DNA from: Cololabis saira
Lineage: Eukaryota > Chordata > Actinopteri > Beloniformes > Belonidae
Length of the DNA stretch: 64,000 bases
Reading direction: 5' to 3'
Assembly (NCBI RefSeq): GCF_033807715.1
Contig: NC_084596.1
Location: 38,046,958-38,110,957, forward strand
The notes below the pieces were generated by a model that worked only from the letters and a program-made list of their open reading frames with translations, ran no database searches and was not told the DNA's origin. Shown one piece after another: positions 26,095 to 38,474 of the stretch. A program made the translations under genes and the position numbers. Within the stretch, counting starts at the first letter, position 1, and every line of letters starts with the position of its first letter.

Positions 26095-26355
26095 CATCTG
26101 GAGTTTATAGTGTGAAGAGTAGAGCTTCACTCACAAGAGTTTCCTCACACGCAGCGGATGCTATCGCTAAAGCTTTCACAAAGCAAATTAATATTTTAGT
26201 TTTAATTCCATTTTCCACAGGAAAACTAAGGTATATAGTTTACAACTTTTATTAACTCTAAGAGAGTGACATGTCTACTGTTGTCTGTGTTGATGCACAT
26301 GTTTATGTTGTAACATAATTATTGCCACAGCAAAGCTTAAGCTAGTTAGCTACAC

Positions 26356-26823
26356 TTACTCTTTGTAAGATGAGTCTAAGTCATCTCCAAGAGTCTCTAG
26401 AGTGGGAAATATGTAAGGGATAATGCCCGACGAGGTGTACATTATCAGAAATATATGGATGACACGGGGGCGTTTGCCAACGCGAAGTATATTTATGATA
26501 ATGTACACCTCGGGCATTATCACGCTTATACCACGGTCACTTGTAACCTGGTAAGTTACAAAGTTTTTTAACAAGCCATAACTCAGTTTCCTTGGTAATG
26601 GGAGATATTCTAGTCCGCTCAGCTCCGCTCTGCTGTTTTCTTTTCTCTCCTCTTCTGCATCCCAGTCATCAAAATTGTTAAATTCACCAAATAAATTAAA
26701 AGATATAACAAAATCATTCATGTCGCCGTCCTTCGGTAGCCGACTCTTCTTCTCTGAATCTCCGTTGCCGTGGTTACCACCTGGCAGTTGATCCAGCGCA
26801 ATGATATTAAAGTTATCAGGCAA
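26356..26823 (-). other. Unrecognised 155-codon reading frame inside the hAT element
   Basis: The N-terminal two thirds look coding: a hydrophilic, acidic stretch (NNFDDWDAEEERKENSRAEL) followed by LEYLPLPRKLSYGLLKNFV. The remainder reads through the inverted repeat at 26422-26520 and becomes hydrophobic, which suggests it is non-coding repeat translated by chance. I do not recognise a family. It may be the end of an ORF from another transposon nested here. No start context or splice evidence. Confidence 0.3.
26422..26520. repeat. Long inverted repeat (hairpin) inside the hAT element
   Basis: ATAATGCCCG(ACG)AGGTGTACATTATCA near 26422-26449 is the reverse complement of 'tgataatgtacacctcgggc' ATTAT near 26496-26520, apart from the 3-bp insertion. 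The loop is about 46 bp and includes 'gggggcgtttgccaacgcga'. The arms look like the fused ends of a small inverted-repeat element. Confidence 0.8.
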
Positions 26824-26843
26824 TTTGACCGAACTTGTTTTCT

Positions 26844-26879
26844 AGGTGTAGGTTATCACTTTTACAGTAACCTACACCT
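26844..26879. repeat. 12-bp-arm hairpin
   Basis: AGGTGTAGGTTA (26844-26855) and TAACCTACACCT (26868-26879) are perfect inverted repeats separated by 12 bp. The core GGTGTA is shared with the larger hairpin at 26422-26520. Confidence 0.85.
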
Positions 26880-27129
26880 GCCAGCCGATCAGAATCGAGT
26901 ATTCAGACAGATCGTGGTATAATGCACATTGCGTCAGCCTGCAGTAAAACAGTCAATTCATGATACTTTCTCATCTCCTAATTTTGATACCTATGTCAGT
27001 GTTGTGTAGGCCTACATGAGACAACAATATTGAAGAATTTATGGATTTCACGCTGTGATCGGTGATATCGGGATCGGCAGATACTGCTTTTGGTGATCGG
27101 CGCTCAAAATCCTGATCGGTGCATCTCTA

Positions 27130-27215
27130 CTTCTGAAGACTTTTTACGACTATGGTAGCTTCTTCTATCTTCTATGCTGTGGTCTGCTGGAGAGGAGACA
27201 GCACGGACAGGCCTT
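27130..27215 (+). mobile_element. LINE reverse-transcriptase C-terminal fragment, second part
   Basis: Starting with the right TSD, the sequence translates as LLKTFYDYGSFFYLLCCG and then LLERRQHGQAF. This continues the frame that breaks off at 25385 when the hAT element and one TSD are left out. It shows the LINE was present first and the hAT element landed in it. Confidence 0.8.
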
Positions 27216-27549
27216 TTCTGTAATTGTAATTCTGCACCACTGCTTCAGGGAAAAAAAGAAAAAACTGAGTAAAAAAAAAAACTAACAACTTTTTTTTTTC
27301 CATTTAGAAACCCATTTAAGACATGCTGCAAAACTACTGAAGTCATAACAACAATTTTCACAGCTAACTTCACAATACAGAATTAAGAACAATAAAATCC
27401 AGTGCAGCCTGTAACGAGGAAATAGAGACCTTGATTATTTTATTTTTGTCAGATTCTTTAAGGTATTAACAAAGTGGACATACGTGTCCACCTACATTGG
27501 TGGGGATTTTTTTTTTTTATCTCCCAGTACAGTGAAAGATAGTCATGAT
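27216..27549. other. Unrecognised sequence
   Basis: Contains A- and T-tracts only. Confidence 0.5.
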
Positions 27550-27750
<201 letters not shown>

Positions 27751-28284
27751 TCTGAGTGTCTGACTTTGTTGGCGAACAACACATCAGCCCTCTCACTCCT
27801 TCACGTTCAGCCTGATTCATTCACAATTGAGTCCACAAAGTTCTCGTTTTGAACCTCGAGCTCTACAGAAAGCCTACACAACGTATTTTCATTTAAAATT
27901 ATTTTCTGTTTTCATCAGAGAAATACATGCCATTAAACTTCTATTTATATTCAAACACCATCAGTCAGTTAGTAGCCTATAACCCTCTACAATGACGTTC
28001 ACAGACTGAAGAATGTGATTCATTCAAGACACTTCGGGGGAATCTAATGGGAATCTAAGCTGTGCTGCCAACTGGTATATGATTGGCTGGGAACCCTGAC
28101 TGGAAATGCACACATCTACAGAGTGGCTAAAAAAAAGCTCCATGCAGTATAGTATAAACTCATACGGCCAGTCACACACACAAACGCACACATGCACACA
28201 GAATTATTGAGACGGTCTCAAATGAGCATCTGATTTGCTTTGCAGAGGGCAAGGGAAACTTTTTTTAACTTTTTTCGCCCGCCC
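27751..28284. other. Unique sequence, nothing recognised
   Basis: No supported feature. Confidence 0.55.
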
Positions 28285-28384
28285 ACTTTTTTTTTCTTCA
28301 TAATAATTGCACGATTACGTAATTTTGATCATGGGAAGCCAAAATGGTGATCGTGGTTAAAATTCGATTAATTGCGCAGCCCTA
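28285..28384. mobile_element. hAT-type right terminus (solo)
   Basis: Ends 'aaaattcgattaattgcgca' GCCCTA, the reverse complement of the frequent fish hAT terminus TAGGGCTGCGCAATTAATCG. No left end was found nearby, so the element is truncated. Confidence 0.55.
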
Positions 28385-29935
<1,551 letters not shown>

Positions 29936-30247
29936 ATGATTATGTATGAGACACCGAGCGCAGAGGACGGGGGGAATGGTCCACTTCAAGGTGAGCTGAG
30001 ATCACAGGACCTTGTGCCAGCAGCTGCTGTAAAATACATCGAGAGCTGTTTGATGAGATTCAACGAGACTGACCCCACTTGGCTGCGATTAGAATTTCAA
30101 GTCCAGGAACGTCACACACCCAGCAGAGTTTCTGCGATTGTGATCACACAGATGAATCCTATTAAAAGCGAGGCAGAGCAGATGGAACGCATTGTTGCCA
30201 AGATTGGCGGCTTCAAAACTGTTTCGACAGGTTGCTTAGCTGTTTAA
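29936..30247 (+). other. Unrecognised 103-codon coding-like reading frame
   Basis: The frame has balanced composition and a plausible folded core: AAVKYIESCLMRFNETD, PTWLRLEFQVQERHTPSRVS and QMERIVAKIGGFKTVSTGCL. It looks more like protein than most frames in this window but matches nothing I know. The acceptor-like 'ttaatgtag' just upstream and AAG|GTGAGC at about 29989 would instead define a tiny 55-bp exon. It could be a gene relic, an old transposon fragment or chance. Confidence 0.25.
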
Positions 30248-31199
30248 ATGAAAGGCATGGAGGCATAATGCATCACTGAATGACGAGGAAAACTAAATGA
30301 AGCTGGGACTGCAAACTTTCAAGATATTTCTTCGTCTTGTACCTTTAAATTGAGTCTACAGGCTTGTTACTTGGGTAGTTACTGGTCTAGAATCCACTTA
30401 TTCAAGCAGGTAAAGCAAGAGACACTTATTTTGAGGAGACTGGCAGAAATTTCCAATCAACTCTTCACTGTGAGACACATCAACAGAGACAGAGACACAT
30501 CAACATCCCTCACAGCAGACATAATGATTTATAGCTGAAAAAATTCAAGTGTTACTAGTTACATTAATGTGTTTCTTGCTCTAAATGTTCAAATAAGTCG
30601 TGACGCGTAAAAGCCAACCAACAAAAACTAAAGTTAGACTATGTAACCCACTCTGTAACGATGTGGAAACAAAGAAGAGGCTGTAAAGCAATGTAAAATT
30701 TATAGTTAATAAATTGCAGAGGTAAAAACGAATTACAATCCAGAAACTGGGAAATAAATGAGTACCATAGACCATATAATAACAGGACAACCTGGACAAC
30801 TGGACAACCCCCTGAAACAGCACCCAAACGTTTTCATGCCCTCTTATGATCAGTTACCCCAAGTTAGCTATTTTAACCTGGATTATCTTATGCTGACCTA
30901 TGATGTTAATGAACAATATCTTACATTCATTCCAATAAAGTCTGTCAATCCTCCTAATTTCTGAAGTCCCCGCCAAAACCACATTTGAAATGAGTAACAT
31001 TGGAGGACCAGCAGGACCCTGGACGAGGCGTTACTAAATGACAACAACTTTGCAGTTATAGCTCCTATAATTTGTGTTGGGGGTTGGATCTGGCATCACT
31101 GGCATCAGCCCACAAATTGCAGAGTTTCCCAATTTTAATGACGATGTGAAAGTCTTCTTGACGGACGAATGCGTGAGACCTAAAAAACAGCTCAGACAT
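30248..31199. other. Unrecognised sequence
   Basis: No supported feature. The last part may belong to the LINE at 31200 onward, but I could not align it. Confidence 0.45.
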
Positions 31200-31254
31200 A
31201 GCAACAGGAGCAAATCAAGTATATTTTACGTGAGGTGGAGCTGATGGTGTATGG
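31200..31254 (+). mobile_element. LINE fragment left of a hAT insertion
   Basis: The sequence 'tgaggtggagctgatg' plus TSD continues directly into the LINE segment beginning at 31827 when the intervening hAT element is skipped. The 5' border is uncertain. Confidence 0.5.
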
Positions 31255-31348
31255 CAGGGCTATTCAATTGGCGGCCCGCGGGCCACATGCGGCCCGCCAG
31301 GAGCTTTTATGTGGCCCCTGGTCATATTTAAAAAAAAAAAAAATTTGT

Positions 31349-31391
<43 letters not shown>

Positions 31392-31826
31392 AATATTTTT
31401 ATAACTGGCTACAATGGACTAAAATGGTTGTGCTCAATGCTTAATATAATATTCAAATAAGGAAATCTTGGTGGAAAGTGGTGCTTTGTCATTATGGCGT
31501 GTTTTATTAAAAGTAGGTCAATATCAATTTCATTAAGTTTGCACAATGCATGGTTTCAAAATGAACTTGCATTCAAAATAATATTTCTTTATCTGAATAT
31601 TATATTTAACATTCACAATTACTAAATCTGGAGACAATTAATACATAATTCATATGTAAACTAGATATATTCAAATGTATAATACAAATGTATTATATTT
31701 ACATAAGTCTTCGTCTTTGAGTGCAAAATACATTTTGAAAACCCCCACATTTTCAAATTGTGCGGCCCTCTCCATACAGTCCTTTTGTAGATGTGGCCCC
31801 CGGCCGAATCTAGTTGAATACCCCTG
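31255..31826. mobile_element. hAT element, 572 bp, perfect 8-bp TSD, inside a LINE
   Basis: It starts CAGGGCTATTCAATTGGCGG and ends CTAGTTGAATACCCCTG, flanked by identical GTGTATGG at 31247-31254 and 31827-31834. Both ends carry a 'gtggcccc' and 'gcggcc' subterminal block, and the middle is an A/T-tract and AT-rich filler without an ORF. The family is the 'ggcggcccgcgggccac' type common in fish. Confidence 0.95.
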
Positions 31827-32240
31827 GTGTATGGTGTTCCAGCTGTATGAGGCCGAGAAGCACTCTGTGCAGAGGTGGCAAGGATGGCTGCAAGGATCAA
31901 TGGAGCCCAGCTTCCAGACATTTCTTCCATTTTGTCGTCCGTTTGCCCTCGCAGATCCCTCAGGATCATTAAGGATTCATTCCATCCGGGGCATGACCTG
32001 TTCCACCTCCTCCCCTCAGGAAGGTACAGGTCTATCAAAGCGAGAAGTACCAGAATAACAAAGTTTGTTCCCACAGGCAGTCAGAGTGGTCAACTATTTT
32101 TTTTTTTACTTATTCATATGCATTCTTACGTTATTCTTTTTTTTTCTTTTTTTCCAACTTGTATTATTTATTTGCATTATGTTGCCTTGCTGTCTTCTTG
32201 TTCTCTAAACAATGACAATAAAGATTTTAATTGTTTGATT
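31827..32240 (+). mobile_element. LINE 3' end with C-terminal coding remnant
   Basis: Translates in part as IIKDSFHPGHDLFHLLPSGR and YRSIKARSTRITK, then VPTGSQ. This is the C-terminal tail of teleost LINE proteins (H-P-x-H-x-L-F-x-L-L-P-S-G-R-R-Y-R-S-I). It is followed by a T-rich 3' UTR and 'caatgacaataaagatttta' ATTGTTTGATTTGAT, the usual 3' terminus. Single-base losses break the frame near YRSIKARS. Confidence 0.85.
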
Positions 32241-32746
32241 TGATAAATGTGAGCATCAGTCATTTTTACAGTACAATATCTTTCATAAAGGTAGTTCTGA
32301 GGAGAAGACAACATATCCGACTCCAAAAAATGCAACTTAAAGTTTAAATACGGACTGAATGGAAGTTATGTAATAAATACATTAAATCATAAATAAGTAT
32401 TGATCAAATTTACCACCTGTTAAATTCCTGGTTTCCACCAGAATGGCGATAAAAGAAACATTTCTATGGTAAATTACCCGCCGGTGTTTCCACCAGGATA
32501 TTTTACATAATCCGGCTTCATCCCTTATAGAGGTTTTGTGCAACAGGTTTCTGGTTTTCCCTGAACAACTACGGAGGAGATCAGCAACAAGCCAGCTTTA
32601 CCAAACAGAAAAAAATATTAGCTTTTTTTTTTTTAAAGAAAAGTAAAATTGTTTTTTTTTTATTATTATTTTGTAGATATATCTTTTTTCTTCACATTTC
32701 TGAATCAATTCCAAATCTTGAAAAGAGATCAAATGGATGTGTGACT
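32241..32746. other. Unrecognised sequence
   Basis: Contains T-tracts at about 32621 and 32650. No supported feature. Confidence 0.5.
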
Positions 32747-33329
32747 CAGTGTTTCCCCTACCATTATATAGGCCTGGCGGGGCCGCCAGGCCAACGAGAC
32801 CCCCCGCCAGGCCTAAAAAAAAAAAAAAAAAAAAAAATCAATGATCATTTACGTTTAGGAGCTTCTGCGCAGCGCTGTTCTGCAACGGGAGTCAACCTGC
32901 TTCGTAGAACGCGGGCATATTATTATGGGATGTATAGTTTGTAGCTAGTCAAAAAAAAAAGAAAAAATATCGCGGGCGACAGACAACATGATATAAAGAA
33001 ATGTTTCTGCAGGTCCGTATGTTTGTGTTTGCATGAGACGCTGCAGGGAAGCATGAAGGAAAACACAGCCCGACGACACACCAGGCATCCGCGGGTCCTA
33101 GTGCCAGCCATGTATGAGCGTCTAGGCTGATTTATGGTTCTGCGGTACACCAACGACGTTATTATTTCATTGAAGTGATATCATTCAGCAATATAGGCCT
33201 ACAATGATTTTTAATGTAAAACTTTGTTATATTGCTACATGTCCAATATGCCGTCCCACGCGCCTCGTCTGTTTAGGATTTTTTCGGTGGGTACCACCGG
33301 GCCTGAAAAATATTCTAGGGGAAACACTG
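32747..33329. mobile_element. hAT element, 583 bp (TIR CAGTGTTTCCCCTA)
   Basis: The left end CAGTGTTTCCCCTACCATTA and the right end 'aatattctaggggaaacact' G are inverted repeats over the first 14 bp. The subterminal 'ggcctggcggggccgccagg' is itself palindromic. The 8 bp on either side (GTGTGACT, TTGTTCAC) do not match, so the TSD has decayed or one flank was lost. It contains the small MITE fragment at 33124-33159. Confidence 0.85.
33124..33159. mobile_element. Harbinger-like MITE copy 4 (left end only)
   Basis: AGGCTGATTTATGGTTCTGC followed by 'ggtacaccaacgacg' matches the left end of copy 1. The remainder is missing. Confidence 0.75.
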
Positions 33330-34949
33330 TTGTTCACAACATATACCAATTGTTAAATGAGGTAAAATATGTGTTGACTATCATAAATATTAACTACAGT
33401 ACACATATTGTCAAGCACCTAATCTTTTATTAGAATATTTATTAGAACAATCCTGTTATAATATTTGACAAAAAAAGACTGCCATAAAAAGAAACCATTA
33501 CCTCCTATAAATAAATGTGTCAATCTATAACAGGAATTCAATCGTTGCTTTCATGTAAAATAAGATTAACAGGACTGCCTTTCCTGTAATGCAGCCTCTC
33601 ATCTTGGTATTGACTTAATTCAACATGCACGTCAGCCCTTGTAAAAAAAGGCCTTTGCTGTGCAATGAACCAAACAAACACCAGAGTCATTTGCTTCCCT
33701 GAGACGAATAGCAATTACGATTTCTGCTATGTCTCATTGGCTAACCCATTTGTTCTTATGCAGAGCAATGGATTGGGAAAACAACTTAATCTCCATGTGT
33801 AAGAGATATGTTGATGATGGGAAAACATCTTAATCCACCTTTCATTTGCATCAGCTTTCATACAGTATGCTCTTCAAACCTAACGTCGAAGTTGTGACTT
33901 GAAGGACATTCTTTCTTACCCTGCCTCCTAGTTATCTGATATTCCTCAATAAAATCAAGTTAATCTTTATACCACTAATGAGTTAATTTTGTTTGATATT
34001 TCATTTGTTTAGTGACTTTTTTAATATATCTCTAGGCCTTACTTTGCCATCTTACCTCTCTAGTTTCCAGCAGATCAAACTTCAAATACCCTTTAGTGTT
34101 ACTTTGGAAGATACAAGTTTAATGACAGGATGAAAATGGTTAAAATGACCCTGCTATGAAAGTCACCTTGAATAGTTTAACATACTGAGGGATCGCTCGG
34201 CTCTCCCCATGGGCAATTTAGCATGCCTGCCAAGTAGCCCAGGTACCATAGCACTGCATGAATAACAAATTGTTCCTCTTCATGCTACAAAGTGGATCCA
34301 CTTTAAGGAGGAGACTCGTGGGTTAGTTACATGAAAAGCTTTGCCAACTCAAAACAATAGGTATGTATAATATAAAGAATAAACATGCCAGGGTTTTCTT
34401 TTAGATGTTGTGATCACTGTGATACATAGTTTGTCAGTTTTCTAAGCCTTTTACGACAAATACACAGCAAAAAATAAAAGTGAGACAGTTTTGATACAAT
34501 CTCACATCAGTAGTACAACAAGAATTATGGTTCTTCTCACTTGAGGCTGAAGGCACAACAAACTGCATTCTTACCAAATTACAAATAACCTTTCCCAAAT
34601 ACCAAATGACCAAATACATTCACTAGCATTACGAAAAAGAAAAGGAAAATTACCCAAAAAAAATCTAATATGTGAAAACATTAGGCATAACTAAACAGAA
34701 GCAGAATATAATGCTGCATTGACAAAGGCCAATGCTGAGCCAAAATGCAGCAAATTTGTTGGTACTTGTTCATTAGACAAAATTAAGCACACAACTGTCA
34801 TTGAGATAACTTGAAACTGAATGGTGGCTCAACAGAACCTTTAAAAAGAAAATAAAAAACTAAGTCTGTCATGAGGAATTTAGCTAGGACTGCTGGAAAA
34901 GATTGAAAACAAATTGACTTGAGCCAAAGCATATCCTGTAATTAGCATC
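33330..34949. other. Unique intronic sequence, nothing recognised
   Basis: No repeat or coding feature. The part at 33575-33790 is compositionally even and repeat-free and is noted as a possible regulatory element in the findings. Confidence 0.5.
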
Positions 34950-35142
34950 GCTTGTTTGATTTTGCAGTCAGGCTGCCAATTTAAAGGGTGAAAAGTCGTC
35001 CCCCTGTGTTATGTTATCATTGCATGCACCACACTGAACATGAACCAGGCAAATTAAAAGAGAGAGTTGTCTGAGGAGGTCAGAAAGAAAATTACAGAGA
35101 AGCATGTTATAGGTAAAGGCTATAAGACCATAAGGAGATGTG

Positions 35143-35358
35143 CCTTTTTTTTTTCTTTTTTTTTTTTGTCCTGTCCATTTTTGTTTCATCTGCTTTGTTG
35201 ATGCAGGGCTTTGCTTATTTACTTGCTATTCATTTTTTGTCATCTGTCCCTTTCTGTCAGGGATTACTTTTCTCACCTTCTGTTAAAAAAAAAGGAAACA
35301 TAACTGTTGATTGTTAATTCCTCTGTTAAATTTGTGGTTTCCCAATAAATATATTTGA
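35143..35358 (-). mobile_element. Retroposed 216-bp sequence with 21-bp TSD
   Basis: A perfect 21-bp direct repeat starting ATAAGACCATAAGG flanks the insert (35122-35142 and 35359-35379). In minus orientation the insert ends with an A-rich tail (complement of 'cctttttttttttctttttt'), as expected for LINE-driven retroposition. I do not recognise the body, and no pol III boxes are visible. It may be a retroposed fragment of a host RNA or a LINE 3' end. Confidence 0.8.
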
Positions 35359-35571
35359 ATAAGACCATAAGGAGATGTGACCGCAAGAGGAAAATTGACA
35401 ACAAACTGAAGAGTTAAATGATAAGAATCAAAACCAGATTTGAGAATAACTTCCAATGAGTTTCAAGGTGAACTCCAAGGTCAAGGTATATTAGTGTCAG
35501 ATCTCACCATCCACTACTGTTTGAGCCAAAGTGGACTTAATGGAAGACGACCAAGGAGAACGCCACAGCAA

Positions 35572-35755
35572 ATCAATCAATCTTTATTTCTATAGCGCTT
35601 TTCGCAGATAAAATCACAAAGTGCTTTAATTTAAAATGTGAAGTAAACTAAAATGAAATTAATTAAAACACAAAGGCTAAGATGACCGTAAAAAATGACA
35701 ATAATCAAAGAAATGTGTACACATAAAACAATTAAATGAAAGTCAAGTTGCCCAG
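35572..35755 (-). mobile_element. Retroposon 3' end inserted in the Tc1 element
   Basis: 'aatcaatcaatctttatttc' TATAGCGCTTTTC followed by 'cagataaaatcacaaagtgc' is the inverted 3' end of a common teleost retroposon with a (GATT)n tail (forward copy at 21440-21504). The 5' limit within the A-rich stretch is approximate. Confidence 0.65.
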
Positions 35756-36459
35756 TCAACTAAATGCAGGAGGCTCAGTAATGTTCTGGGGATGCTTTGT
35801 TGAATCTGGCACAGGGTGTCTCGAGTTTGTGCAGAGTTACAATGAAATCTTGGACTATTAAGACATTTTGGAGTGGAATGTGCTGCCCAGTGTCAGAAAG
35901 CTTGGTCTCAGTTGCAGGTCATGAGTTTTCCAACAGGATAATGGCTCAAAACACACAACTAAAAACACTCACAAATGTCTAAGAAGAAAACATTGAACTA
36001 TTGTAAAGTGGCCTTCTACCAGCCCTGATATAAATCCGATTAAACATCTGTAGAAACAGCTGGAACATGCAGTGTGGCACCTTTCGAATCTTAGACAACT
36101 GGAACAGTTTTCTCATTAGGAGTGGGCCAAAATACCTGTCCAAAGGTGCAGGAATCCCATTGGGAGTTATATAAATAATTCTGATTGCCTCAAAAGGTTG
36201 TGCAACAAAATATTAAATTGGCGGTCCTATTTCTCTCCATGCCAGTTTGTCTTTTCTTTTCTTTTTTTTTTTGTAAATAACTTTGTTAGGTCACAATTTG
36301 AAAGCAATGTCTTATTTTCATTCATCAATGTTCAGTAAATTATTGTTGTAATTGTTTTTGTCAGTTTTACGTTGATTCAGTGACCATTGTGCGCTTTCTT
36401 TCTTCAAAGGAAGGTTACCAATTATTTTGTCCACATGTGTATAATGATCTTAGATTGGA

Positions 36460-37390
36460 ATTCAGGTTGCAACTCCAGGAAAATTTGGGACACAGTGATT
36501 CTTAGATTTACTTTGACTTTTCTTGACAGCTTTATTTAATTTGTTAATTAACATCAATTTTTTCCTGGAATGTTTTCAAAGAAAACTCAAGACTATATAA
36601 GAGAATATTGAAGGCACTGAATGTGACATTGAACTCTGTCAAAACCACCATCAATAGATAGAGAAAATGTGACACCACAGAAAGATTGCAAAGATCAGGA
36701 TGACCCTCCAAAATGATGTGAGGACGAGGTGAAAACTCATCAAGGAGGTTACCAAGAGGCCAACAGCAACACTGAATAAACTATAGGAATTTCTGACACG
36801 TACTGGTCACTCCGTGCATGTGACCACAACCTCCTATATGGCGAACGAGGCCAGGCTATGTTGTGAGGTGGCTGTTTCTTTCAAAAATGAATATCTAAAG
36901 CTGCCTGAATTATGCCAAAAAATTAACTCAGTGGCTTCAAACCATGTGGAAAAATGTGTTGAAGGAGACAATGTCTGAACATTTTTGTCTATGTCTGGTG
37001 CAAAGCCAAGCACCAAAGCATCATCCAAGGACCACCATGCTGACAATGAAACAGGGTGGGGGTAGTATTGCGCTTTGGGGTTGCTTCTCTTCAACCGAGC
37101 CAAGGGCAACTCTCATGATGGATGGGAAAATTAACAGCTCCAAATACCAAGACATTTTGGCACAAAACCTTCGGTCCACTGTCAAAAAGCTGATAATGAA
37201 GTGGAAATTCACATTCCAACAGACAGTGATCCAAATCAAATTCCACCTAGACATAGCTTCAGAAAAGAGAAATCAAAGTCTTCAAAGTCTCGACCCCACT
37301 GAAAACCTTGATGCTATAGTAAAAGCAAAGGGTGCTTCCGGAAATATTAGTGCGAAGGGGGTGTTTAGATATGCAATCAACCCATGGTAA
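36460..37390 (+). mobile_element. Second Tc1-like element, decayed
   Basis: The frame at 36944-37390 includes MKQGGGSIALWGCFSS and then MMDGKINSSKYQDILAQNL, the transposase catalytic-core segment of a different Tc1-like family from the one at 34950. The block 'ggaaaatttgggacacagtg' at 36480 resembles the start of such elements. The QxDNxPxH acidic motif is degraded (FQQTVIQIKFH) and the element is dead. Confidence 0.8.
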
Positions 37391-38474
37391 GTTTTATTTC
37401 TTTTAAAATATTTAATTTACTCTGGATTTCAGTTTGTTGTTATATTCCATTAAAGGTGTTTTTATAGGTTGGGCTTTTTGAATCCACTGTACTGAGATTA
37501 CACAATTTGATTAGATATGTCCCCTGAAAGTCCTATGCCTTTAAATTAAACACAGAACATACATTACAAACTACAAATTGTAGATATTTAACTTATTTGT
37601 GTGAAATGGAAGACAGATATCTTACAATCAAAAAGATTAAATCATCTTCTAGAAGAGAACAAAATCTCAAAGCCTTGTACTGAGGCTTGAGTTGAGCTGC
37701 AGCCTCTGCACTGTGTTTTATCCTACTTCAGTAAAGAGCAAAGACTTTGAAAAAGCAGTGCGATTTGTTTAATCCATGATTCTGGATTCAGTTGAGTCTC
37801 CACAAAAGAGTTAGGCATGGCCATTCACTGGAAGACTGGATTTAGACAAAACATCAATGCTGTGTGGATCGATTAACAACGTAAGCTGCTGAGTGTTGGA
37901 GGCTTCAAAGGCTCAATGTTCCTGGCACTACAAAAAAAATAAAAAAAGAAGAAGAAGATGGCAGGTTTTAACATTTATTGATTACAATATGTGGTGTTCA
38001 TGAAGAATAAAATGCATTTAAAGTTTATACTTAACCCCTGTTTTCACCAAGAATTCAGGTTCATTCATTCACCTAAAGTTTGGCATTGCGTTGTTTACCA
38101 TGCCTTTGACACAAGGTACAAATGTTTAGATGAACGAAATGTTCACAATCAGTGCAGAAACAAATTAAATTGATCATGCACAATTAGGTCCACAAGGAGT
38201 TTGACAGTGACAGAGATTTCACGATTTTCCTATAGATACCACCATAATGGATTTGAAATAAAAATAACATTTTTAAAAATAAAATTTTCACAAAAATATT
38301 TTTCATCATTTATGAATTACAGCCACTTTGAGCAAAGTATGCTATTTTCAGGGGCTCTAAAGTATTTGGACAAAGTTACATAACTCTAAATATAACCAAA
38401 TCTTTCTTCATGAGTGCAAAGTCTCATTGGATGTGCTTGGTTTTGAGGGAGGTTACACTAAATGCAGACTTGTA
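37391..38474. other. Unrecognised sequence
   Basis: No supported feature; the first 100 bp may belong to the Tc1 right end. Confidence 0.5.

Larger units (their letters stand above)
25386..27129. mobile_element. hAT element, 1744 bp, inserted in a LINE
   Basis: The termini are TAGAGATGCACCGATC and GATCGGTGCATCTCTA, flanked by CTTCTCAA (25378-25385) and CTTCTGAA (27130-27137), an 8-bp TSD with one change. Subterminal sequence is rich in GATCGG repeats. It carries a transposase remnant with a BED zinc finger (25609-26094) but lacks the catalytic RNase-H-like core, so it is a deletion derivative. The middle (about 26340-26880) holds two hairpins and an antisense reading frame that may be a further nested insertion. 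Confidence 0.93.
34950..36443 (+). mobile_element. Tc1-like transposon, decayed, with two nested insertions
   Basis: Transposase traces run left to right: the DNA-binding part 'gttgtctgaggaggtcagaa'; 'gtgtcagatctcaccatcca'; the core GGSVMFWGCF near 35770-35800; QDNGSKHTT near 35931; and the third catalytic region S-P-D-I-N-P-I near 36020. It ends 'attttgtccacatgtgta' TA, the usual Tc1 right terminus, at about 36443. Stops and frameshifts are frequent. The left terminus was not found and the border is approximate. The insertions at 35143-35358 and 35572-35755 split it into three parts. Confidence 0.85.

Noticed and set aside
32739..33337. 8-bp target duplication around the hAT element at 32747-33329
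   Set aside because: The flanks GTGTGACT and TTGTTCAC agree at only three positions; the element is accepted on its terminal repeats alone.
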